The translations under genes were made by a program, and so were the position numbers. A stretch of DNA of 64,000 nucleotides from Marinisporobacter sp. (lineage in GTDB: Bacteria > Bacillota > Clostridia > Peptostreptococcales > Thermotaleaceae), in assembly GCA_025210525.1 (NCBI GenBank), contig JAOARP010000012.1:62001-126000 (forward strand). The letters run 5' to 3'. Position 1 is the stretch's first letter. The number at the start of each line of letters is the position of its first letter. This document shows positions 18,096 through 27,393 of the stretch, in pieces. A model generated the notes under the pieces. That model was not told where the DNA came from. It did not search any database and saw nothing but the letters and a program-made list of their open reading frames with translations.

Positions 18096-18785
18096 ATGTA
18101 TGCAAAGTGGTTAGATATACTCATGAAGGTAAAGTTATTTGAAACGATAGAAGCAAATGAGCTAAATAATATGCTATTATGCTTAAGACCGACTAAAGGA
18201 TCTTACAAGAAAAAAGAATATATAACGATCGCTCAAGATGAGTTTACAGGAATAGGCATTATCGTAGAAGGCGAAGTACTCGTTACAAAGGAAAACGTAG
18301 CAGGAGATAGAGTGATCATTGCAAAATTAAATGCAGGAAATATTTTTGGTGAAATCATTGCTTTTTCTAATCAAAATCAGTGGCCAGCTACGGTGATTGC
18401 TGTTACAGATTGTACCATATTGTTTTTACCTACAGAAAAGATTTTAGGAAATTGTCCTAAAATGTGTATAGGACATAAACGATTAATACAAAATATGCTA
18501 AAAATTGTCTCCCAAAAAGCGCTTCAGCTAAATCGAAAGATTGAATATCTAGCCATGAAAAGCATTAGAACAAAGATTAGTAACTATTTATTGGAACAAT
18601 ATCATCGAATTGGTAAAAATAAGTTTATGATTCCATTAAAAAGAAATGAATTAGCTGAATTTTTAAATGTATCTAGACCTTCCTTATCAAGAGAATTGAT
18701 CAAGATGAAGGAGGAAGGATTGATTGATTTTCATAAATCAAACTTTGAAATTACAGACCTTTCGGAATTAAAAACAAATGTATAG
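18096..18785 (+). CDS. Crp/Fnr-family transcriptional regulator
   Basis: The 229-residue protein has an N-terminal cyclic-nucleotide-binding-type beta-barrel (about 15-110), a dimerisation helix and a C-terminal helix-turn-helix (ELAEFLNVSRPSLSREL). The barrel lacks an evident cAMP-binding RxS motif, so the ligand is unknown. I start at ATG 18096, 6 nt after AAGGAG, rather than at ATG 18081. It lies just downstream of the glycosidase gene and is the intact relative of the pseudogene at 1393-1875; control of the exopolysaccharide cluster is a reasonable inference from position. Confidence 0.88.
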   Translation: MYAKWLDILMKVKLFETIEANELNNMLLCLRPTKGSYKKKEYITIAQDEFTGIGIIVEGEVLVTKENVAGDRVIIAKLNAGNIFGEIIAFSNQNQWPATVIAVTDCTILFLPTEKILGNCPKMCIGHKRLIQNMLKIVSQKALQLNRKIEYLAMKSIRTKISNYLLEQYHRIGKNKFMIPLKRNELAEFLNVSRPSLSRELIKMKEEGLIDFHKSNFEITDLSELKTNV

Positions 18786-18876
18786 TTTCTAAATGGGAAT
18801 TGTTTGATTTATATGAGACGACATGTTGATATAAATTCTTGAGATGAAGCTGTAGTTAATAAATTTAGTGAATAAA

Positions 18877-18918
18877 AGTGGTTATACGAATTTTATTATT
18901 TGTGTAACTGCTTTTTTT
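18877..18918 (+). terminator. Rho-independent terminator after the crp gene
   Basis: A 15-bp stem (18877-18891 with 18898-18912, four G-U pairs) with a 6-nt loop is followed by seven T residues. It ends the exopolysaccharide/crp transcription unit. Confidence 0.85.
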
Positions 18919-19042
18919 GTTTGTATAGGACTAGTTAAAGAATTAGGGGAAATTTTATAAAATATATATAATTTGAATAATTGAGAAAATAATGGGTAGT
19001 AAGATACTAGATGTGAAGAAATATCAAAATTCACCATTTTAC

Positions 19043-19084
19043 GTAACGAAGGATACGGAAATAATAAAAATAAGATGCTAAAAT
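19043..19084 (+). promoter_or_regulatory. Predicted Crp/Fnr-type operator and promoter of the DUF1858/GTPase/ABC operon
   Basis: The dyad GTAAC-N4-GATAC (19043-19056) matches the GTAYC-N4-GRTAC pattern of three other promoters in this window at 9 of 10 positions. A TAAAAT -10 candidate at 19079-19084 would put the dyad centre at -41.5, the class II activator position. There is no good -35 element. The rest of the 18919-19126 gap shows nothing further. Confidence 0.55.
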
Positions 19085-19126
19085 ATGACCATAAGAAAAC
19101 AACAGGAAAGTAGTGAAGGAGGAATT

Positions 19127-20362
19127 ATGATGGGGAATAGATATTTTGATAAAAAAGACACATTGTTTGATATTACAGAGAAGTACAAAGAGGCTATTGA
19201 CTTATTAGTTTCTATTGGCTTTGAAAATATAAAAGATGAAAATAAGAGAAAGACCATGGGAAAAGCCATTACATTAGAGAATGCTTTAAACATGAAAAAA
19301 ATAAATATAGATACTTTCATAGATCAATTAACAGAGCTTATTGAAAGCAATCAAAATGAATTGTTAGAAACAAATAAGCAACAAGAAAATACAGATGTAA
19401 GAATTGAAGGGATATTACCTTGTCCTGTAAGAGTCCCTTTGATGGAAGCTTTTCAAGGGTTTTTAGAAGAAAATAAAGAAAAATTGAATACAGAAATTGG
19501 CTATGAATTAAAGGCTGCATCTATGGGAGTCGATTGGCTAAAGGATTCTTTAGAAGAATCAGAATCAGCAGATGTATTAGCAGATTTATTTATATCTGCA
19601 GGATTTGATTTATTCTTTGATAAGCATTTAATCGGAAAATATAAGTTAGAAAACGTATTTGAAGATATTACAGGGATGGATCATTACAATAAAGATTTTG
19701 AAAATGAAAAAATAAGTCTGAAAGATCCAGACAATCAATATTCAATGATCGGCGTTGTTCCAGCAGTATTCTTAGTCAATACAGAAGAATTAGATGGACG
19801 AGAAATGCCAAGTAGCTGGGAGGATTTACTCAGCGAAGAATTTGAAAATAAAGTGAGTTTACCTATAGGAGATTTTGATTTATTTAATGCTATTTTATTA
19901 AATATCCATCAAAAATATGGAGAAGATGGAGTAAAAAGATTAGGGAAAAGTTTATTAAGAAGTATGCATCCATCAGAAATGGTGAAATCTCACATCAAAA
20001 AAGCAGAGAAACCAATTGTTACCATCATGCCTTATTTCTTTACAAAGATGACAAAAAGAGGTGGGCCTATGAGAGCTGTATGGCCAAAGGATGGAGCGAT
20101 TATTAGTCCAATATTCTTATTAAGCAAAAAAGAGAAAAAAGAAAAATTAAAGCCTATTGTAGATTTCTTTGCTTCAAAGGAGATCGGGGAAATATTATCA
20201 CATAATGGAAAATTTCCAAGTGTCAATCCAAAGGTGGACAATATGATTTCAGAGGATCACAAATATATGTGGATTGGATGGAATTATATTAAAAACAATG
20301 ATATAGGAAATCTCATAAAAAAATGCGAAAAATTATTTAACGAAAGTATTAGGGAGGTGTAA
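19127..20362 (+). CDS. Cytosolic solute-binding-like protein with N-terminal DUF1858 domain
   Basis: About 411 residues. Residues about 7-65 resemble DUF1858, a small helical domain common in proteins linked to Fe-S and hybrid-cluster systems. Residues about 95-410 have the fold signature of periplasmic Fe3+/polyamine-type binding proteins (ILPCPVRVPLMEAF, a PSSWEDLLSEEF-type segment), yet there is no signal peptide or lipobox, so the protein should be cytosolic. AAGGAGG at 19116-19122 supports ATG 19127 or 19130. It is the first gene of a four-gene set with a GTPase, an ABC ATPase and a zinc ribbon, upstream of hcp. No permease is encoded. A role in binding a metal or cofactor precursor inside the cell is inference. 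Confidence 0.75.
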   Translation: MMGNRYFDKKDTLFDITEKYKEAIDLLVSIGFENIKDENKRKTMGKAITLENALNMKKINIDTFIDQLTELIESNQNELLETNKQQENTDVRIEGILPCPVRVPLMEAFQGFLEENKEKLNTEIGYELKAASMGVDWLKDSLEESESADVLADLFISAGFDLFFDKHLIGKYKLENVFEDITGMDHYNKDFENEKISLKDPDNQYSMIGVVPAVFLVNTEELDGREMPSSWEDLLSEEFENKVSLPIGDFDLFNAILLNIHQKYGEDGVKRLGKSLLRSMHPSEMVKSHIKKAEKPIVTIMPYFFTKMTKRGGPMRAVWPKDGAIISPIFLLSKKEKKEKLKPIVDFFASKEIGEILSHNGKFPSVNPKVDNMISEDHKYMWIGWNYIKNNDIGNLIKKCEKLFNESIREV

Positions 20363-20364
20363 GG

Positions 20365-21066
20365 ATGAATCTAATTACCATATCAGGTCCCCCTTCATCA
20401 GGGAAAACATCTATTATATTAAAAACCATCTATGCACTGCATGAGAGAGATTTAAAAGTAGGGGTAGTAAAATTTGACTGTTTGTATACAGATGATGATA
20501 TTTACTATAAAAAGGCAGGAGTTCCCGTTAAAAAAGGATTATCAGGGTCTTTATGTCCAGACCATTATTTTGTAAGTAATATTGAAGAGGTTGTTCAGTG
20601 GGGAAGAAGTGAAAAATTAGATGTACTCATTACAGAAAGTGCAGGACTTTGTAATCGTTGCTCTCCCTACATTAAAGATATTAAAGCAATTTGTGTCATT
20701 GATAATTTAAGTGGTATTAATACTCCTAAAAAAATAGGACCTATGTTAAAATCAGCAGACATTGTGGTCATTACAAAGGGAGATATTGTATCTCAAGCAG
20801 AAAGGGAAGTCTTTGCTTCAAAGGTTCATTCTGTAAACCCTAAGGCAATTACTATGCATGTAAATGGATTAACAGGGCAAGGTGCCTATGAACTAAGTAC
20901 GCTTCTATATGATGAAAAGGAAGACGTAGAAACAGTAAAAGGAAAACAATTAAGATTTTCAATGCCTTCTGCTTTATGTTCTTATTGCTTAGGAGAAACA
21001 AGAATCGGAGAAGACTATCAAATGGGAAATGTTAGAAAGATGAAATTAGGTGATGAAAATGATTAA
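20365..21066 (+). CDS. P-loop GTPase of HypB/UreG/CobW type with two CxxC motifs
   Basis: The 233-residue protein has a Walker A loop GPPSSGKT near the N terminus (about 8-15), a TESAG switch-type segment and TKGD in place of the NKxD guanine-specificity motif. Cys96/Cys99 (CNRC, just after TESAG) and Cys205/Cys208 (CSYC) are candidate metal or cluster ligands. HypB and UreG are GTPases that load nickel into enzymes, so a metal or cofactor insertion role is plausible. It starts 2 nt after the upstream gene (GGGAGGTG ribosome binding site) and overlaps the ABC ATPase start by 8 nt. Confidence 0.78.
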   Translation: MNLITISGPPSSGKTSIILKTIYALHERDLKVGVVKFDCLYTDDDIYYKKAGVPVKKGLSGSLCPDHYFVSNIEEVVQWGRSEKLDVLITESAGLCNRCSPYIKDIKAICVIDNLSGINTPKKIGPMLKSADIVVITKGDIVSQAEREVFASKVHSVNPKAITMHVNGLTGQGAYELSTLLYDEKEDVETVKGKQLRFSMPSALCSYCLGETRIGEDYQMGNVRKMKLGDEND

Positions 21067-22078
21067 TATAAAAGAAATAGAGAAAATGAAAATAAAAGCA
21101 TTAGAAAAAAAATATCCCTTTAGTATTGCATTTTTCGAAAACAATAATTTAGAAATCGAAGGATATGATGAATATACTTTTGAAGATTATTTAAAGCATT
21201 TCACAGAAGAAGAAATAGAAGAATGGGCAATAGATATTGAAAAAATAAAAATAGATTTTATTGCGTATATGAATGAAATGTTGACCTTTCTTGGAATAGA
21301 AGAAGAGGATGGGGTAAGCTCATTGACCATTCTTTCAGGGAAAAACAAATATGGAGAAAAAGAAGATTTTGATCGTCTTACCATCCACAAAGGGGAAATT
21401 GTTTCGATCGTAGGACCAACAGGTTCAGGAAAAAGTAGGTTGTTAGCAGATATTGAGTGGACTGCTAATAGGGATACCCCTACAGAAAGAAGCATTTTGA
21501 TTAATGAAAAGGAGCCAGATAAAAAATGGAGATTCTCTTCTTCCAATAAATTAGTAGCACAATTATCTCAAAATATGAACTTTGTTATGGATTTGACGGT
21601 AAAGGAATTTATAGAATTACATGCGAAGAGTAGAATGATTCAAAATGAAGAAGAAGTGATTCAAAAAATCATTGATGCAGCAAATCATTTAGCAGGGGAG
21701 CAGTTTAATTTAGATACGCCTATAACTAGTCTTAGTGGGGGACAATCTAGAGCATTAATGATTGCCGATACAGCTATACTAAGTACTTCTCCAATTGTCT
21801 TAATCGACGAAATCGAGAATGCTGGAATAGATAGAAAAAGAGCTTTAAATCTTTTAGTGAGTGAAGAAAAAATCGTTTTGATGGCGACTCATGATCCTAC
21901 TTTAGCCTTGATGGCAGATAAAAGAATTGTCATTAAAAATGGAGGGATTCATAAAGTATTAGCTACTCAACAAGAAGAAAAAGAAGTGCTAGTAGAACTA
22001 GAGAGAATGGACAAGATTATAAGTGGTTTAAGAGCTAATTTAAGAAAAGGTGAAAGATTAGAAAAGAGAGGAGAATAA
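21059..22078 (+). CDS. Soluble ABC-type ATPase with unusual N-terminal domain
   Basis: About 339 residues. The first 95 form a helical region (PFSIAFFENNNLEIEGY, then FEDYLKHF) unrelated to a transporter ATPase core. Then come Walker A GPTGSGKS, signature LSGGQSRA and Walker B IVLIDEIENAG, followed by an H-loop ATHD. There is no membrane partner nearby. Nothing excludes a transport ATPase with an unlinked permease, but the operon of soluble proteins suggests an ATP-driven assembly or delivery step. AGGTG upstream favours ATG 21059; alternatives are GTG 21050 and ATG 21053. Confidence 0.75.
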   Translation: MINIKEIEKMKIKALEKKYPFSIAFFENNNLEIEGYDEYTFEDYLKHFTEEEIEEWAIDIEKIKIDFIAYMNEMLTFLGIEEEDGVSSLTILSGKNKYGEKEDFDRLTIHKGEIVSIVGPTGSGKSRLLADIEWTANRDTPTERSILINEKEPDKKWRFSSSNKLVAQLSQNMNFVMDLTVKEFIELHAKSRMIQNEEEVIQKIIDAANHLAGEQFNLDTPITSLSGGQSRALMIADTAILSTSPIVLIDEIENAGIDRKRALNLLVSEEKIVLMATHDPTLALMADKRIVIKNGGIHKVLATQQEEKEVLVELERMDKIISGLRANLRKGERLEKRGE

Positions 22079-22081
22079 AGA

Positions 22082-22324
22082 ATGCATGAAGGATGTTCAG
22101 GAAGCTTTCAAACAGGAAAAGAAGTTGTAGATAAAGTTAGAATGATGGGATTTTCAAAGCAATATATGCCTGTACCTTTAAGAATTCAATGTGAGGAGTG
22201 CGGTGAAACCTTTGATATGGAAACCTTTGAAGATCATTGCCCACATTGCAAGATGGTTTATGGAGTGACTCCATGCCATGCCTTTGATCCAGAAAATGTT
22301 AGAGCTGCAGGAAAAGATTATTAA
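22082..22324 (+). CDS. Small zinc-ribbon protein
   Basis: The 80-residue protein contains Cys37-x2-Cys40 and Cys53-x2-Cys56, a zinc-ribbon or rubredoxin-like knuckle, plus isolated Cys5 and Cys65. It starts 3 nt after the ABC ATPase stop. I do not recognise a named family. As last member of the four-gene set, 108 nt before hcp, it may bind metal or dock with the partner proteins. Confidence 0.7.
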   Translation: MHEGCSGSFQTGKEVVDKVRMMGFSKQYMPVPLRIQCEECGETFDMETFEDHCPHCKMVYGVTPCHAFDPENVRAAGKDY

Positions 22325-22338
22325 ATATTATTTATTTT

Positions 22339-22381
22339 GGTACCCTAGGGTACCGAAATTATTATTGAATCATTGTATGAT
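22339..22381 (+). promoter_or_regulatory. hcp promoter with 16-bp perfect palindrome (Crp/Fnr-type site)
   Basis: The perfect palindrome GGTACCCTAGGGTACC (22339-22354) reads as GTACC-N4-GGTAC. A TATGAT -10 candidate at 22376-22381 places its centre at -41.5 from the predicted start, while the -35 region is poor, as expected for an activator-dependent promoter. Hcp genes in Clostridia are known targets of HcpR, a Crp/Fnr-family regulator of nitrosative stress; assignment of this site to such a protein is inference. Confidence 0.62.
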
Positions 22382-22432
22382 AAATCCATAGAAGAAAAGA
22401 ATAAAACAATTTAAATAAAGGGGGACGTTTAA

Positions 22433-24076
22433 ATGAGTATGTTTTGTTATCAATGTCAAGAGGCTGCAAAGGGAACAGGTTGCACCATTAAAGGAGTCTG
22501 TGGAAAAACAGAAGAAGTTGCAAATCTTCAAGATCTAATGATTTATACATTAAAGGGAATGGCTATAGTTGCTGAAGAAGGGAAAAAGATAGATGTTGAA
22601 TTCCCGAAAGTAGATCATTTCACGATGAATGGCTTATTTATGACCATTACAAATGCAAATTTTGATGAAGAAATGTTTATTGAAAAAATTAAAGAAGGAT
22701 TAGCTTTAAGAGAAGAAATGAAGGATACATTAAAAAATAAAGGGGTAACTCTTAATGATTTACATGATGCAGCTACATGGACAGCAGACTCTGTATCAGC
22801 TATAAAAGCAAAGGCTGATTCTATTCAAGTAGGGGTTTTAGCTACAGAAAATGAAGATGTTCGTTCTTTAAGAGAATTAATTACTTATGGACTAAAAGGA
22901 ATGGCAGCTTATGCAAAGCATGCAAATCATTTAGGAAAAGACAATAAAGAAATATATGCATTTATTGCAAAAGCTTTAGTAGCCACATTAGATGATACAT
23001 TAAGTGCTGATGAATTAGTAGCGCTTACTTTAGAAACAGGAAAATATGGTGTAGATGTAATGGCATTATTAGATGCTGCAAACACAGAAACTTACGGAAA
23101 TCCAGAAATTACTGAAGTAAATATTGGTGTTCGAAACAATCCAGCGATCTTAATATCTGGTCATGATTTAAAAGATTTAGAGCAATTATTAAAGCAAACA
23201 GAAGGTACAGGGGTAGATGTATATACCCATAGTGAAATGCTACCAGCTCATTATTATCCAGCATTCAAAAAATATGATCACTTTGTTGGAAATTATGGAA
23301 ATGCATGGTGGAAACAAAAAGAAGAATTCGAATCCTTTAATGGAGCTATTCTTTTCACAACGAATTGTATTGTTCCACCAAAGGACGAGCATATTGAAAG
23401 AATTTACACAACAGGAGCATCTGGTTATCCTGGATGTAAGCACATTGAACCTAATGAAAAGGGAGAAAAAGATTTCTCAGAGATCATAGAACACGCTAAA
23501 AAATTAAATCCACCTACAGAAATTGAAAATGGTAAAATCGTTGGAGGATTTGCTCACGCACAAGTATTTGCATTAGCAGACAAGGTTGTGGAAGCTGTAA
23601 AGAGTGGAGCCATTAAAAAGTTCTTTGTTATGGCTGGTTGCGATGGAAGAATGAAATCAAGAGATTATTATACAGAATTTGCAGAAAAGCTTCCAAAGGA
23701 TACAGTGATTTTAACAGCTGGATGTGCAAAGTATCGTTACAATAAATTAGATTTAGGAGATATTGGAGGAATACCAAGAGTCCTTGATGCAGGACAATGT
23801 AATGACTCCTATTCATTAGCAGTGATCGCCCTTAAATTAAAAGAAGTATTTGAACTAAGTGATATCAATGAATTGCCAATTGCTTATAATATTGCTTGGT
23901 ATGAGCAAAAGGCTGTAATTGTACTTCTTGCATTACTTTACCTAGGAGTAAAAAATATTAAGCTTGGACCAACACTTCCAGCATTCTTATCACCCAATGT
24001 AGCAAAAGTACTTGTTGAGACTTTTGGAATTAATGGAATCAATAGTGTAAACGAAGATTTAGAACAATTACTATAA
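22433..24076 (+). CDS. hcp: Hydroxylamine reductase / hybrid cluster protein
   Basis: The 547-residue protein has the N-terminal Fe-S ligand set Cys5, Cys8, Cys17, Cys23 (CYQC, then C-x5-C) and the later hybrid-cluster motifs [17 protein letters not shown] and [10 protein letters not shown]. Length and spacing fit a complete prismane-type Hcp. The family reduces hydroxylamine in vitro and is linked to nitric oxide detoxification in vivo. An AAAGGGGG ribosome binding site precedes it. Its promoter has a dyad related to those of the upstream four-gene set and two crp genes, suggesting a common regulon. Confidence 0.95.
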   Translation: MSMFCYQCQEAAKGTGCTIKGVCGKTEEVANLQDLMIYTLKGMAIVAEEGKKIDVEFPKVDHFTMNGLFMTITNANFDEEMFIEKIKEGLALREEMKDTLKNKGVTLNDLHDAATWTADSVSAIKAKADSIQVGVLATENEDVRSLRELITYGLKGMAAYAKHANHLGKDNKEIYAFIAKALVATLDDTLSADELVALTLETGKYGVDVMALLDAANTETYGNPEITEVNIGVRNNPAILISGHDLKDLEQLLKQTEGTGVDVYTHSEMLPAHYYPAFKKYDHFVGNYGNAWWKQKEEFESFNGAILFTTNCIVPPKDEHIERIYTTGASGYPGCKHIEPNEKGEKDFSEIIEHAKKLNPPTEIENGKIVGGFAHAQVFALADKVVEAVKSGAIKKFFVMAGCDGRMKSRDYYTEFAEKLPKDTVILTAGCAKYRYNKLDLGDIGGIPRVLDAGQCNDSYSLAVIALKLKEVFELSDINELPIAYNIAWYEQKAVIVLLALLYLGVKNIKLGPTLPAFLSPNVAKVLVETFGINGINSVNEDLEQLL

Positions 24077-24085
24077 GATCATTTA

Positions 24086-24127
24086 AATGGCTGTCAAAAT
24101 GAATATGATTTTGACAGCCATTCTTTA
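24086..24127 (+). terminator. Terminator after hcp
   Basis: A perfect 15-bp stem (24086-24100 with 24108-24122) with a 7-nt loop is followed by CTTTA. Confidence 0.8.
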
Positions 24128-24174
24128 ATATTAAAAAAATATGATTAAGTTAGAAAAACTATAAAATTACCCTG

Positions 24175-24231
24175 TTTACAAAATAAAGAGTCTATGATAA
24201 AATTTTAACAACGATAATGATAATGATTATC
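24175..24231 (+). promoter_or_regulatory. pflBA promoter overlapped by a Fur box
   Basis: TTTACA (24175-24180), a 17-nt spacer and TAAAAT (24198-24203) make a good sigma-A promoter with a predicted start near 24210. Directly downstream, 24213-24231 reads GATAATGATAATGATTATC, 18 of 19 matches to the classical Fur box, where binding would block transcription. The remaining leader to the pflB start is about 150 nt and also holds TTGTATACAA at 24313-24322. Confidence 0.72.
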
Positions 24232-24312
24232 AAATATTTAACATTTATAGGTAGTCATGAGAAAAAAGGATAGGGCTCATTTTAATTATTGAAATTTGTT
24301 GAACAGAATACT

Positions 24313-24322
24313 TTGTATACAA
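24313..24322. promoter_or_regulatory. Palindrome TTGTATACAA in the pflB leader
   Basis: This 10-bp palindrome fits the FadR/GntR-subfamily operator pattern TNGT-N-ACNA. The same sequence occurs upstream of the oxidoreductase gene at 51582-51591. No GntR-family gene lies in the window, so the cognate regulator is unknown. Confidence 0.35.
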
Positions 24323-24385
24323 TGTACAATATATTAAAAATGATCTTATATAAAATTTTATAACTATAGGAAGGAAGTGTTAAAA

Positions 24386-26614
24386 GTGAAAGCATGGAAT
24401 ACATTTAACAGTGGAAAATGGCAAGAAGAAATTGATGTAAGAGATTTTATTCAAAGAAACTATACACCTTATGAGGGAGATGAGTCCTTTTTAGCATCTG
24501 CTACAGAGAAGACAACAAAGCTGTTTGATGAAGTATCAGCATTGTTAAAAAAGGAAAGAGATCATAATGGAACATTAGACATTGACACAGAAACTGTTTC
24601 TACAATCGTTTCTCACAAAGAAGGATATATCAACAAAGATTTAGAAGTAATTGTTGGATTACAAACAGATGAACCATTAAAGAGAGCCATTATGCCATTT
24701 GGTGGAATCAAAATGATGAAGGATGCTTGCAAGGCATATGGATATACTTTAAATTCTAATATAGAAGAGATGTTTACAAAATATAGAAAAACCCATAATC
24801 AAGGAGTTTTTGATGTTTATACACCAGAGATCAGAGCAGCAAGAAAAGCAGGGATCATTACGGGGTTACCAGATGCATATGGTAGAGGGCGTATTATTGG
24901 AGATTATAGAAGAATTGCATTATATGGTGTCAATAGATTAATTGAAGATAAAGAAGAGCAATTAGTATCTTTAGAAGTAGATTGTATGCTAGAAGATACT
25001 ATGCGATTAAGGGAAGAAATTAGAGAACAAATAAAAGCTTTGCATGAATTAATGGAAATGGGTAAAATGTATGGCTTTGATCTTAAAGGACCAGCAGAAG
25101 ATAGCAAGGAAGCTATTCAATGGACTTATTTAGGATATTTAGCAGCTATTAAGGAACAAAATGGTGCGGCTATGAGTATTGGTAGAATTTCTACTTTCTT
25201 AGATATTTACATGGAAAGAGATTTGAAAAATGGTGTTTATACAGAAGAAGACTTACAAGAGATGATGGATCATTTCATCATGAAATTAAGAATGGTTCGT
25301 TTTTTAAGAACACCAGCATACAATGAATTATTTAGTGGAGATCCAAATTGGGTAACAGAATGCTTAGGGGGAATGGGTGTAGATGGAAGAAACCTTGTAA
25401 CAAAGAATGCATACAGAACACTGCACACATTATATAATTTAGGACCTGCTCCTGAACCAAATTTAACTGTATTATGGTCAAATCATCTTCCTGAAAACTT
25501 TAAGAAGTATTGTGCGAAGGTATCTATTGATACATCTGCTATCCAATATGAAAATGATGATTTGATGAGAAGCTATTGGGGAGATGATTATGGTATTGCT
25601 TGCTGCGTATCTGCCATGAGAATAGGAAAACAAATGCAATTCTTTGGAGCAAGAGCAAATTTAGCAAAAGCATTATTATATGCCATCAATGGAGGAGTAG
25701 ATGAAAAATCAGGAATCCAAGTGGCACCAAAATATGACCCAATTACTTCTGAATATCTAGAGTATGATGAAGTAGTAGAAAAATTTGATCGATTAATGGA
25801 TTGGTTAGCAAAAACTTATGTAAATGCATTAAATGTGATTCACTATATGCATGATAAATATTCTTATGAAAGAATTCAAATGGCTTTACATGATCGAGAT
25901 ATTCTAAGAACTATGGCTTGCGGGATAGCTGGGTTATCAGTTGTAGCCGATTCTCTTGCAGCTATAAAATATGCAAAGGTAAAAGTTATTAGAAATGAAG
26001 AAGGTTTAGCGAAAGATTTTGAAATTGAAGGAGAGTATCCTGCATTTGGTAATGATGATGATCGTGCAGACAAAATCGCAAAAGAGATTGTAAGAAAATT
26101 CATGAACAAAATTAGAAAATGCAAAACCTATAGAAATTCATTACAAACAATGAGTATATTAACAATTACTTCAAATGTTGTATATGGAAAGAAAACAGGA
26201 AATACACCAGATGGAAGAAAAAGTGGAGATCCTTTTGCACCAGGAGCAAATCCAATGCATAAAAGAGATATAAAAGGTGCTGTGGCATCTATGAATTCTG
26301 TTGCAAAGCTTCCTTATGAGCATAGTGAAGATGGAATCTCTTATACCTTCTCTATTGTACCAGGCGCTTTAGCAAAAACAAAAGAAGAGCAAATCAATAA
26401 CTTAGCAGCTTTACTCGATGGATATTTTGTTCAGACAGGACATCATATCAATGTAAATGTGTTTGATCGTGAGACATTACTAGATGCAATGGATCATCCT
26501 GAAAAATATCCACAGCTAACAGTACGAGTATCTGGCTATGCTGTGAATTTCATAAAATTAACAAAAGAGCAGCAATTAGATGTAATTAATCGTACATTCC
26601 ATAAGAGAATCTAA
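24386..26614 (+). CDS. pflB: Pyruvate formate-lyase (glycyl radical enzyme)
   Basis: About 742 residues. Active-site cysteines Cys406-Cys407 ([10 protein letters not shown]) and the glycyl-radical motif RVSGYAVNF with Gly717 are both present, defining a true pyruvate formate-lyase that converts pyruvate and CoA to acetyl-CoA and formate. I use GTG 24386 because clostridial homologues begin MKAW; GTG 24377 lies too close to the AGGAAGG ribosome binding site. Its activating enzyme follows 17 nt later. The Fur box at the promoter suggests induction when iron is scarce. Confidence 0.95.
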   Translation: MKAWNTFNSGKWQEEIDVRDFIQRNYTPYEGDESFLASATEKTTKLFDEVSALLKKERDHNGTLDIDTETVSTIVSHKEGYINKDLEVIVGLQTDEPLKRAIMPFGGIKMMKDACKAYGYTLNSNIEEMFTKYRKTHNQGVFDVYTPEIRAARKAGIITGLPDAYGRGRIIGDYRRIALYGVNRLIEDKEEQLVSLEVDCMLEDTMRLREEIREQIKALHELMEMGKMYGFDLKGPAEDSKEAIQWTYLGYLAAIKEQNGAAMSIGRISTFLDIYMERDLKNGVYTEEDLQEMMDHFIMKLRMVRFLRTPAYNELFSGDPNWVTECLGGMGVDGRNLVTKNAYRTLHTLYNLGPAPEPNLTVLWSNHLPENFKKYCAKVSIDTSAIQYENDDLMRSYWGDDYGIACCVSAMRIGKQMQFFGARANLAKALLYAINGGVDEKSGIQVAPKYDPITSEYLEYDEVVEKFDRLMDWLAKTYVNALNVIHYMHDKYSYERIQMALHDRDILRTMACGIAGLSVVADSLAAIKYAKVKVIRNEEGLAKDFEIEGEYPAFGNDDDRADKIAKEIVRKFMNKIRKCKTYRNSLQTMSILTITSNVVYGKKTGNTPDGRKSGDPFAPGANPMHKRDIKGAVASMNSVAKLPYEHSEDGISYTFSIVPGALAKTKEEQINNLAALLDGYFVQTGHHINVNVFDRETLLDAMDHPEKYPQLTVRVSGYAVNFIKLTKEQQLDVINRTFHKRI

Positions 26615-26631
26615 AAGGGAGAGAAGAGAAT

Positions 26632-27375
26632 ATGACAATCACCGGGAAAATCCATTCAGTTGAAACGTGTGGAACAGTAGATGGACCAGGTATTCGATAT
26701 GTCTTATTCTTATCAGGATGCCCACTAAGGTGCAAGTATTGTCATAATCCAGACACGTGGGCAAGCCCTATGTATAAATCTATGACAATAGATGAAGTGA
26801 TGGGGGATGTAAAAAAGTACAAGCCTTACTTTTCCTTTTCAAAGGGAGGGATCACTTTATCTGGTGGAGAGGCTACTTTACAGTGGGAATTTGTTGAAGA
26901 ATTATTTAAAGCATGTAAAGATGAAAAGATTCATACTTGCTTAGATACTTCAGGATATTGTGATTTAGAAAATGCTGAAAAGTTTTTAGCCTATACAGAT
27001 TTAGTACTCCTTGATATTAAGCAAATCAACAATAAAAAGCATAAGGAGTTAACAGGTGTAGACAATACAAAAATACTCCAGTTTGCAAAATATTTAAATG
27101 AAAAAAATATTCCGACGTGGATTCGGTACGTACTGGTACCCGAATATTCTGATGATGAAGAAGATGTAGATGACTTGTGTCAATTTCTTAAAGACTTAAA
27201 TAATGTGGAGAAAGTAGAGGTTATTCCCTATCATGAGATGGGTGTTGCTAAATGGGAAGAACTCAATCTAACTTATTCACTAAAGCATATAAAACCTCCT
27301 ACAAGGGAAAATATAGAACGCATAAAAAAGATATTTTTAAAATATAACCTGCCCATTGCAGAGGATGAACTATAA
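26632..27375 (+). CDS. pflA: Pyruvate formate-lyase activating enzyme (radical SAM)
   Basis: The 247-residue protein has the radical SAM cluster motif Cys30-x3-Cys34-x2-Cys37 (GCPLRCKYCHN), the activase N-terminal segment ETCGTVDGPGIRY and the GGE-type motif SGGEAT. It installs the glycyl radical in PflB. It is cotranscribed with pflB and ends 18 nt from the convergent crp gene; I see no clear terminator in that gap. Confidence 0.95.
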   Translation: MTITGKIHSVETCGTVDGPGIRYVLFLSGCPLRCKYCHNPDTWASPMYKSMTIDEVMGDVKKYKPYFSFSKGGITLSGGEATLQWEFVEELFKACKDEKIHTCLDTSGYCDLENAEKFLAYTDLVLLDIKQINNKKHKELTGVDNTKILQFAKYLNEKNIPTWIRYVLVPEYSDDEEDVDDLCQFLKDLNNVEKVEVIPYHEMGVAKWEELNLTYSLKHIKPPTRENIERIKKIFLKYNLPIAEDEL

Positions 27376-27393
27376 AAAATTATAAATAATAGA

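Noticed and set aside
19127-20362. Ordinary secreted ABC binding protein
   Set aside because: No signal peptide or lipobox, an N-terminal DUF1858 domain instead, and no permease in the operon.
27121-27150. GGTAC-rich imperfect palindrome resembling the hcp operator
   Set aside because: Lies inside pflA coding sequence with wrong spacing; treated as coincidence.
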